From the NCBI GenBank assembly GCA_032622095.1, contig CP136062.1:225322578-225386577 (forward strand): DNA of 64,000 nt. Reading direction: 5' to 3'. Positions 56,409 to 64,000 of this stretch are shown in pieces. Within the stretch, counting starts at the first letter, position 1. The number at the start of each line of letters is the position of its first letter. Origin of the DNA: Siphonodentalium dalli. Taxonomy: Eukaryota > Mollusca > Scaphopoda > Gadilida > Siphonodentaliidae. The notes under the pieces were generated by a model. It ran no database searches. It saw nothing but the letters and a program-made list of their open reading frames with translations, and was not told the DNA's origin. The position numbers and the translations under genes were made by a program.

Positions 56409-57249
56409 CTGGGTTGTGTAAATAGATAGCCCTTTACCAACCGATATGACCGGATATTATATAATATAGCAGATTATCCACATATCTTTAAATATTTCTC
56501 TTCTATCACAAACATTACTATCTAATTCTCCCTTTTTCTCCCACTGATCTGATAGTAATTTTTCTAATACCAACTGTTTTAATAATACCAATTCTTAGTC
56601 TCACTTAAACCGTTTATTCGATACAAACATTTCACTATAATGAAGCAAAGCTTCAATCACTTAATGGAACTGTTCATTTTACAGCACCATCTGACGTCAC
56701 ACACTCCTGCAACTGAGTACAGTACTACAGTGGATTAAAGCATTGAGGGTATAATTGCACCAGCGACATTGGAGCTACCTAACAAAGCGAAAGTCTCCTT
56801 CAAAAGAACTTCAACAGATACACCAACAACCAACCTTTATTCCATAAAACTTAATATCGACACACCTATCGAACCCACTACCTGAGTAAATGCGAGACAA
56901 AAAACAAACAAATAAAAACAGGTAGTTCAGTGGGTATAGTTAGGAAAATTTGGGCTGTTATATACGCTATTAATATACAGTAAATAACGAGTGTACGATA
57001 AGCAAAACACTCTACACTGGGGGGGGGGGGGGCAGCACACTGTGGATCACCAGGATTAACTGTGATTTTGTTCGCGGTGTTGCACGGTTAACTTGGATGG
57101 GGCGGATTAATATGAATCAATATAAATCCTGGAGTCAGACCAGCTCTATTATAGAATCACAACGTATCACTGAGAATATCCGCAAAACACAAACGAGTAC
57201 TCAGTTATTATATAACAGTATTAACTAAATAATGATAATTATCTTGTCT
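56409..57249. other. No gene seen (intron)
   Basis: A G-run at about 57019 and a copy of the AAGCAAAACACTC repeat at 56998-57060. No exon. Confidence 0.45.
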
Positions 57250-58385
57250 TGATTTGTTCAAGCATTTAATGTCCTCGAAAATGACAATTAATGGAAATTA
57301 TAAACCTATACGATCAGGGAGGGGAATTTATTTTTTCCGGGCACGTATGCTGGGGTGGGTGGGTGGTCGATGGGACCAACAAACAATTTTTTACGCAACT
57401 CAAATTTTTTTTCCTGCAAGTCTCTTTGACTGTTTTTGCAATGAGTTTGTCTTAAAACACATATATATGTCAATATTAACATAAATGACAAATATCATGA
57501 TGATCAGACAAACAGCATAGCCTGCAGCCCATGCTAATGGATTGATTTTTGAAATCCAAGATGGCCACTGGCAGCCATGATTTTTTGGCCGAATGACCCC
57601 AAGATGATGCGTTCTTATTTACATGTCAATGTTAAAATCCATGACAAATGGTATGCACATAAATTCATATACAGCTGTTTACAGTGAATTTCCCCTCGCA
57701 AATCTCTGCTTTAGTGTTAAAAGGGTGGGGTGGGTGTCCAAAAATGGTCGGGGAAAAACTGCCGAAAACAGGGCGGGGTGAAAAAAAAATTCCGGTGGGT
57801 GGGTGGTTAAAGCCACTAACAAGCAATTTTTTCCGCAACTAAAAAAACAAATTCCTGCTTGTTTTTTTTAGTGTTTTGGCAATGAGTTGGGCTTCAAAAC
57901 CACTTTGAATGAGAGAAATAATGTAATTCTAACTGGTAAACTGACTGCAGGCAGTTATCGTGTTGTATTTTGTTGCAAATTTTGAAATCCAAGATGGCCG
58001 CTGGCAGCCATGTTTTTTTGGCCGAATGACCGCAAAATGACTCATTCCTATTTACATGTCCATGTTAACATCCATGATAAATAGTATGCACAGAAATTCA
58101 TATACAGCTGTTTACAGTGAATCCCCCCCCCCGCAAATCTCTGTTTTAGTGTTAAAAGGGTGGGGTGGGTGTCAAAAAATGGTCGGAAAAAACTGCCGAA
58201 AACGGAAAAAACATTTGGCGGTGGCGGTGGGTGGGTACACAAAATAATCGAAAGGGAAAAAATGCCATACGTGCCTGAAATATTTTTCCGACCCCCCCCC
58301 CCCCCTGCCGAAAACGGAAAAAAGTTTGGACGCGGGGGTGAGTAAAAAATCAGCAAAAGTGCTGGAAAATTTTCCGACCCCGACC
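57250..58385. repeat. Tandem duplication, about 470-bp unit, two to three degenerate copies
   Basis: GAAATCCAAGATGGCC, TGGCAGCCATG, TATTTACATGTC and ATTCATATACAGCTGTTTAC occur at about 57550-57690 and 57985-58120. TGGGGTGGGTGTC-rich tails occur two to three times. A (C)n run is at about 58292. Confidence 0.8.
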
Positions 58386-58659
58386 CCCTGATGCGATGCG
58401 ATATAAAACTACCACCACCGCCACCATGTTGATTACATGTAGCATAGCGCTCGCTAATCAGCCACTCTAGCTTTGGATGATGATTGAGTCACCGCGAATC
58501 ACTCTCAAAGAAAAAATGGCCACAGTGTTGAGTGTTTTGCTTATCGCACATTCTTTACATTTAGAGAAAATAAAGTAAAAAAAAAATAAAAAAATAGAAA
58601 CTATGTGAAGATGTTTCTATAGACATTTGGTAATAAAGAAACTTTCCAGAGAACATGTG

Positions 58660-58771
58660 TCCTAAGCATGCAGAATGAGTCCCCAGAGGGTGAATTTAGT
58701 GATGCTAGCCCCCTATGCGGGATAGCGTCACTAAATTCACCCTCTGGGGACCTCATTCTACAGATGACAGG
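58660..58771. mobile_element. Family-D foldback, full copy
   Basis: GCAGAATGAGTCCCCAGAGG with GTGAATTTAGTGATGCTAGC facing the inverse GCGTCACTAAATTCACCCTC. It is intronic, 36 bp from the donor of exon 58807-58904. Confidence 0.85.
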
Positions 58772-58806
58772 CACACTAAACTCAGGCTTCATCTGGGAGC
58801 ACTTAC

Positions 58807-58904
58807 CTGGTTCACTATATATATGTAGTCTGCGCCCATCGTAATGTTCGAGGCGTGCATGAAGAATTCATCTCCAAAATCTATATCCTCTACTTCCAGA
58901 TTAA
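58807..58904 (-). CDS. BPI-fold gene exon: start of C-terminal barrel
   Basis: The exon takes phase 1 from the previous one (the split codon gives Phe) and continues NLEVEDIDFGDEFFMHASNI and onward to IYIVNQ, ending in phase 0 before GTAAGT. The acceptor is GTGTTTTTCAG. This matches the segment of BPI between the cysteine helix and the proline-rich linker. One sequon (NIT) is present. The family-D foldback at 58660-58771 begins 36 bp downstream of the donor. Confidence 0.83.
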
Positions 58905-58907
58905 CTG

Positions 58908-59649
58908 AAAAACACAATTAAGTGATTTAAAATTAAATGCAATAGAGAGGTTTTGCAAACTCACCATTAGTCCAAGTTTCCTTCGACGTGAACCAGATTG
59001 GAAAATCGGTATATTTATGGGACACCTTTCGCATAATGAACTACTATTGATAGGGTAGGGAATCTGTAAATTATAGTAATTCGTGCGTCGTCGCGATCTC
59101 GGGGGGGGGGGGGGGGGGGTTCCGATACCTCTCGTTGTAGTTACCTCGGATGATTATATAAACAAAGTAACCTCGCCACGACTGTGGGTGGAATTTAAAG
59201 TTGCACATGTTGTGCTTTGTAAGTGGACTCCATGGTGTAAGCAATTCATGAGATTCAGGGTTTTCTACAATTTTATTTATACTATTTTCATTTCGGACAT
59301 GCTAAAACTGCTCTGACGGCAGAGTGTCTGTTCATCATTATCATAATATAGTCTTCCCGCGAGCAATTAAGGCAGGGTACCTTGTTTGCGGGCCCATGAC
59401 ACGGTGGCATCCCCCATTGCTCATTATTATGGGCACCATAAAACAAAGAATGTATACTCAAGCATTGAAATAGTGTGCCTGCCCCCCCCCCCCCCGGGCA
59501 TGTAGGTGATAGTTGAATTAGTGATGTTCACCCATTAGTCACCTCGATTTTGCATTCTATCTTCTGTAAATTATGGGGATATAGAAACTGAACAGAAGGG
59601 AGTAACTAAAACAATGTTAATTTCAGACTATAGATAATTCCCAGAAATA
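58908..59649. other. No further exon seen (intron)
   Basis: A G-run lies at about 59101 and a C-run at about 59484. Nothing else. Confidence 0.45.
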
Positions 59650-59724
59650 AGGCCTAAGTATAATGAGGTCCACAGAGGGTGCGGGATAGCATCACTAAAT
59701 TGACCCTCGGGGGGCCTCATTCCG
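59650..59724. mobile_element. Family-D foldback, partial copy
   Basis: ATGAGGTCCACAGAGGGTGC and GCATCACTAAATTGACCCTC: left arm shortened. Confidence 0.65.
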
Positions 59725-59802
59725 CTATTTCAAAACTGTTGTACACTACACTATACACTGTAGTTAATATAATGACACAGAAAATGCTCGTTTACAACTT
59801 AC

Positions 59803-59860
59803 ATCTTGTGTTAATCATTGTTGCCTTCTTATTGACACCTTTGCGGATAGCATCGCACAC
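59803..59860 (-). CDS. BPI-fold gene, most upstream visible exon (CDAI helix)
   Basis: The exon reads VCDAIRKGVNKKATMINTR and ends in phase 1. The acceptor is TTTTCCTTGCAG and the donor is GTAAGT. In BPI this position is the 'MCEQVTNSVSSKLQPYF' helix, whose Cys175 pairs with Cys135 in the N-terminal barrel. Here the cysteine is residue 2, so its partner must lie in a missing upstream exon. The exon starts in phase 0, so an upstream exon is required: there is no start codon or signal peptide. Confidence 0.82.
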
Positions 59861-60129
59861 CTGCAAGGAAAAGAGGTGGATTCATTGTATGTATACCCCA
59901 TCGGTTACAACAACTAAATGTCCTATATGCGACAGTGTTAGGGTTAAGCCATGCCCACGATACATTACGGTACTGATCCAAACTTATGATGTGGCGTTTA
60001 GAGCTCTACGTCGGCCATAAGTTGTCAACAACAAACATGGTGCCAAACCATTCTGGATATAAATTGTCATTTCCACAACTACCCCATTTTTTGACACAAT
60101 CTTTCAATATAGAAAAATACCCCCACCCC

Positions 60130-61318
60130 TAAAATCACTATTACTTAATAGAAGCGTTTCCGTACGGGTGTCTTCGATTCATATCTATTATTTTATACCC
60201 AGGAAACTATATAAACCTTGTTATGGGAAGGGATAGACTATCTTTATACCCATGAAACTATATAAACCTTGTTATGGGAAGGGATAGACTATCTTTATAC
60301 CCAGGAAACTATATAAACCTTGTTATGGGAAGGGATAGACTATCTTTATACCCAGGAAACTATATAAACCTTGTTATGGGAAGGGATAGACTATCTTTAT
60401 ACCCATGCAACTATATAAACCTTGTTATAGGAAGGGATAGACTATCTTATACCCATGAAACTATATAAACCTTGTTATGGGAAGGGATAGACTATCTTTA
60501 TACCCATGAAACTATATAAACCTTGTTATGGGAAGGGATAGACTATCTTTATACCCATGAAACTATATAAACCTTGTTATAGGAAGGGATAGACTATCTT
60601 TATACCCATGAAACTATATAAACCTTGTTATGGGAAGGGATAGACTATCTTTATACGCAGGAAACTATATAAACCTTGTTATGGGAAGGGATAGACTATC
60701 TTTATACCCATGAAACTATATAAACCTTGTTATGGGAAGGGATAGACTATCTTTATACGCAGGAAACTATATAAACCTTGTTATGGGAAGGGATAGACTA
60801 TCTTTATACGCAGGAATCTATATAAACCTTGTTATGGGAAGAGATAGACCATCTTTATACCCCGGAAACTATATAAAACTTGTTATGGGAAGGGATAGAC
60901 TATCTTTATACGCAGGAAACTATATAAACCTTGTTATGTGACGGGATAGACTATCTTTATACGCAGGAAACTATATAAACCTTGTTATGTGAAGGGATAG
61001 ACTATCTTTATACCCAGGAAACTATATAAAACTTGTTATGTGAAGGGATAGACTATCTTTATACCCAGGAAACTATATAAACCTTGTTATGGGAAGGGAT
61101 AGACTATCTTTATACGCAGGAAACTATATAAACCTTGTTATGGGAAGGGATAGACTATCTTTATACCCAGGAAACTATATAAACCTTGTTATGTGAAGGG
61201 ATAGACTATCTTTATACGCAGGAAACTATATAAACCTTGTTATCGGAAGGGATAGACTATATTTATACCCAGGAAACTATATAAACCTTGTTATGGGAAG
61301 GGATAGACTATCTTTATA
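60130..61318. repeat. 53-bp minisatellite, about 21 copies, grown from a family-M end
   Basis: The unit is TATACCCAGGAAACTATATA, AACCTTGTTATGGGAAGGGA, TAGACTATCTTTA. The first part (60145-60245) matches 26510-26606 (ATCCATATCTATTATTTCAT-type block and the inverted terminus GATAGACCATCTTTA), so the array is an expansion of the right end of that element. Confidence 0.92.
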
Positions 61319-62655
61319 GCGCCCGCTCTCCCGCGGCGAAGCCGCGGAAGCGAAGCGACCAGGGTATACGTATGCGAATATGAGATATACTAATCGACTT
61401 TTTCGGCCAATCTAAACATAGATAAAATTACCTAAAATGGATAATTTATTCATAATTGAAGGGTCAGCCAGGGTCAGCGGAGTCCAAAATTCTATTGTTG
61501 GCAACGGCCGCCATTTTGTTTTGATTAATTCCCACCTCGATCAGCCTCGATCGGCAGCGAAGTTAGTGTAATTTATCAAAATGACCAAGAGCGAAAACTT
61601 TGATAAATAATTCTTGTCGGCACATGTTAGTTATACATGTACTTCATTATATATGGGCAAATAATGTCTTTAATACAAGCCAAAGATATTACAAATTGTG
61701 AATCTGAGCACTGAAGTTTAACAAAAAGTGAAATAATCAAATTGCATGAACAAATTTTGTTTACATATTTTATAAAAATATTAAAAATATTTGCCCCGAA
61801 AGAGGATTTTAGAGGCCCCACTGGGTGTTTAGATATTTTCTTCAATTTTCTATCGGTGCACATGTTTCCGCCTAAAAGTTGGATGGAATATTCTCAAAGT
61901 GCAAAGCCGACAAACGAAAACTATATGTTCCGATAGATTGATAGATCGCAGAGTCCTTTTAAATAAATCGAATTCATCATAGATTCATACAACTTTAGTG
62001 TGTCCCAAATCAAATATTGGGTGATGAGGCATGGGTCGAGACATAATATAGTTCCAAAGATATTAACTATTTTAAGCCATTTGATTCATTGATGGAACCA
62101 ATCCAATCATGTTATTGATAATGGCTTGTATATCATGTATTTCTATTCACAACGAGCGAAAGAAATATGAGTTTGTTGCTTGATAAGTTTGTATCAGTAC
62201 GCACACATAAAAAAAAACATGTCTGCGTGTACGATGCAGACATGTTTCGCCGCTCAACATTCACACTGAAAACATGTTAAATAACTCAACACCTACGATT
62301 ATGAACACAACTGAGGTAAGCAATGTGTACATATTTATGAAATCCATTCTAAGAATAGATTTCTTAAAGTCAAAGTCGACACTGACTGGCGAAATATTGC
62401 AGACAAAACCAAATAAAAACAAAACGCACAGTGACAGTGACTTCGAGCTTGAATTGAAATAAAAACAAAATGAATTTACCACAAGTTGTGCCATGGTTAT
62501 TTCACAAATGACCGCAAAAAATTGCTATTTCAAATATAATTTAATGTTTCGCTTGCTGAATTACATAACAGATACATGTATGAATCAAGTATTATTTAAA
62601 AACATGCAAAATAGCAATAGCAAATTAGCATGACGATTGTATAATTAACACTACC
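61319..62655. other. No gene seen
   Basis: I looked here for the exon upstream of 59860 (phase 0 end, amphipathic helix plus cysteine) and found none that satisfies splice rules. A 77-codon minus-strand frame (62261-62494) is hydrophobic but without family signature. Confidence 0.4.
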
Positions 62656-62657
62656 GT

Positions 62658-62798
62658 AACAGAATGAGACTGAGAGCAAGAAGTGATGGAGTCGCACCGA
62701 AATGTAGCAGCACCATAATCAGCTGATAATTCCAAGCCGGTCACCCATCCAAGGACTAACCGAGCTTGACGTTACTTAACATCGGTGATCAGACAAAG
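62658..62798 (-). ncRNA. 5S rRNA-derived repeat (SINE3-like or 5S pseudogene), copy 1
   Basis: On the minus strand the sequence runs TTGTCTGATCACCGATGTTA, AGTAACGTCAAGCTCGGTTA, GTCCTTGGATGGGTGACCGG. This follows 5S rRNA through its internal promoter: the box A region, then GGTTAGTACTTGGATGGGAGACC (box C almost intact). Downstream is an unrelated tail with GGTGCGACTCCATCACTTCT. It is too diverged for a functional 5S gene. Confidence 0.72.
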
Positions 62799-62865
62799 CA
62801 TCTAATGGCTGAGACCTGGAGGTTGTATCATGACAGTCCTCTAATGGCCAGACGAGCCCCCAGTG

Positions 62866-62987
62866 TAACAGGACGAGAGAGTGAGAAGTGCGTAAGTTGC
62901 ACCGAACATTGGCATCACCCGGAAACCCAACCCAGTCAACCATCCAAAGACTAACCGAGCTTGACGTTGCGTCTAACGACCGTGTCC
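62866..62987 (-). ncRNA. 5S rRNA-derived repeat, copy 2
   Basis: It contains GACGCAACGTCAAGCTCGGT, TAGTCTTTGGATGGTTGACT and the same tail type (GGTGCAACTTACGC, CTCTCGTCCTG) as copy 1 about 208 bp away. More decayed (GATGGTTGACT in box C). The two copies form a tandem pair. Confidence 0.65.
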
Positions 62988-62989
62988 AA

Positions 62990-63309
62990 GAAATCTAGAC
63001 CTCTCGGGTAGAAGAGTCATCTGCCTTCTATATTTACAACCATATTAGTCCTTTTCATGAAAATAAATTAAATTTAAAGCAAGTCGAAGATGTTAAATAA
63101 GTTATGTTTAAAAATATTATGCAATAATGCATGAAAATAATAAGTTTACGTTCAGACGACCACGATACAATCGTAAGCGGAAAGATTTCCGTCGCAGGAA
63201 GTAACCGGTAGCTCGATTGCGCATGCTAACATCAAAATCGTTGGTCATAAATTGATATCAAGCGCCGTTTGATTCTAGATGCGAAATGTGGATATCCTTG
63301 GTTACCTCC
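62990..63309. other. No gene seen
   Basis: Nothing supportable. Confidence 0.4.
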
Positions 63310-63425
63310 AGCTGTATAGGCCTGCAACGATTCATCGTGATTTCGATTCATCGCGATTCGTCATTCATGATTCTATACGCGATTCATTTGTCTGTAATTT
63401 CGATACACTACGATACAGTTCCGCT
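63310..63425. mobile_element. Possible hAT-type element end
   Basis: CTGCAACGATTCATCGTGAT, TTCGATTCATCGCGATTCG: short ATTCATCG subrepeats such as occur near the ends of some hAT-family elements. It lies about 300 bp upstream of a BED-finger frame in the same orientation. I did not find target duplications. Confidence 0.4.
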
Positions 63426-63731
63426 TCCGTATTATGCAGTTACCATCCGAAGTAAATCGGGACCCCTCGTTCGTTTCCGTAAACTGTGAATGCTTACGAA
63501 GTTTTATTGGAAGTAAATCTGTAAATTTCGTTTGTTTCCGTGAGCTCGCACTTTGACCTTTGACACAAACGTTTGCGGAAGTGATATGACTGACCTACGT
63601 AACCTAGCCTCAGACTGTAAGCCATGCTCTGATTGGTTTAATTTGATGAACTGCTGTGATTTCAATCAATCAAATACTAGTATATTGGATATATCGTCTG
63701 CGCAAAACAACAACATGTGGGCCGTGGAAAG

Positions 63732-63974
63732 ATGTCTGCTCAAGAAAGCTTAAAACTTGTCAATGCGACAGCGGCCTACAGGTAGAAAATCTGGCAGTAT
63801 TTCGGTTTTGGGACGTAACCCTTTGAGGATGGAAAGCCATGCATTAAGACAGACAGAACTAAAACGATCTGCAAATTATGTTCGACGGCAACCTCTTACA
63901 AGACTGGTGTTACGACCAACATGTCACACCATTTGAAACGACATCATTCTGAGCCAGCTGTTGTGATTATATGA
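63732..63974 (+). pseudogene. BED zinc finger of a hAT/ZBED-type transposase, with internal stops
   Basis: The 81-codon frame from ATG reads MSAQESLKLVNATAAYR, stop, KIWQYFGFGT, stop, PFEDGKPCIKTDRTK, then TICKLCSTATSYKTGVTTNM and SHHLKRHH, followed by SEPAVVII and stop. IWxYFGF, DGKP, CKLC, YKTGVTTNM and HLKRHH are the ordered hallmarks of BED fingers (Cys2-His2) of hAT transposases and ZBED proteins. Two in-frame stops before the finger and one soon after make an intact product unlikely, though short introns cannot be fully excluded. The DDE domain would lie beyond the window's end. Confidence 0.8.
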
Positions 63975-64000
63975 TATATAAACAGATGAGTGAGAAACTT

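Larger units (their letters stand above)
28960..59860 (-). other. Gene model: 3' ten exons of a BPI/LBP/PLTP/CETP-fold protein (5' part missing)
   Basis: Exons on the minus strand, 5' to 3': 59803-59860, 58807-58904, 56250-56408, 52598-52657, 49541-49714, 48493-48560, 46202-46244, 41032-41104, 39327-39412, 28960-29208. Sizes are 58, 98, 159, 60, 174, 68, 43, 73, 86 and 249 nt, 1,068 nt in all (355 residues plus stop). Intron phases are 1,0,0,0,0,2,0,1,0 and all fit. Every intron is GT-AG with a pyrimidine-rich acceptor. Introns run from about 0.9 to 10.1 kb and are full of repeats. The joined protein follows the C-terminal barrel of bactericidal/permeability-increasing protein in order: the CDAI cysteine helix, MLTMAVGEDLF (compare MLYLGISDYFF in BPI), YFPE-SKILYPN, the VRVKIRPEMMSIQVTM strand, STIGS and IPLRPL. 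About ten N-glycosylation sequons suggest an extracellular protein. Members bind lipids such as LPS or phospholipids; the ligand here is unknown. The N-terminal half was not found. Confidence 0.88.

Noticed and set aside
60274-60941. Repeat peptide MGRDRLSLYPGNYINLV
   Set aside because: Product of the 53-bp minisatellite; the period is not a multiple of three, so the frame soon closes.
61627-61863. Frame with FGANIFNIFIKYVNK as candidate N-terminal-barrel helix
   Set aside because: AT-rich low-complexity translation, no splice sites at its borders.
62261-62494. Possible upstream exon of the BPI-like gene (SVDFDFKKSILRMDF...)
   Set aside because: The acceptor is only moderate, there is no proper donor in phase 0, and there is no match to the expected helix before the cysteine.

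Overview
The window is animal nuclear DNA, AT-rich, with spliceosomal introns and a very high load of repeats. I can support one real protein-coding gene. It lies on the minus strand from about 59,860 down to 28,960 and encodes the C-terminal part of a BPI/LBP/PLTP/CETP-fold lipid-binding protein. Ten exons (355 residues in total) join in frame through consistent GT-AG splice sites. The 5' exons (signal peptide and N-terminal barrel) were not found and probably lie beyond 64,000. The last exon adds about 75 residues after the usual end of the BPI fold and ends in a short hydrophobic tail that resembles a GPI-anchor or membrane-anchor signal. BPI-fold genes, an L2/CR1-like LINE tail, 5S-derived repeats and a BED-finger hAT relic fit an invertebrate metazoan, perhaps a mollusc or another marine invertebrate; the species cannot be read from the sequence.

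Layout: 1-28,950 is gene-poor DNA downstream of the gene. It is made of satellites (about 55-bp unit at 1-2,900; about 64-bp at 5,895-7,850; 60-bp and 21-bp at 23.9-25.2 kb), mosaic GCGCCGAAAGC arrays (15.2-15.5 and 17.8-18.8 kb) and many foldback or TIR elements. 28,960-59,860 holds the gene; its introns carry a 99-bp array (42-45.2 kb), 84-, 53-, 45-, 35- and 30-bp arrays, segmental duplications (32-39 kb) and several MITE families. 59,861-64,000 holds a 53-bp array, two 5S rRNA-derived copies and a decayed BED zinc-finger reading frame.

At least ten short DNA-element families recur in two or more copies, often in opposite orientations, and many begin and end with TTAA (for example TTAAAGGCCC..., TTAAAGGGG..., TTAACCCTTTACCC..., TTAAAGATGG...). 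Several satellites seem to have grown out of the ends of these elements. The most interesting biology is (1) the tailed BPI-family protein, (2) a 45-bp tandem duplication that copies a 5' splice site of this gene four times while keeping the frame open, and (3) the link between TIR elements and satellite expansion. No bacterial features, CRISPR arrays or intact transposase genes were seen.
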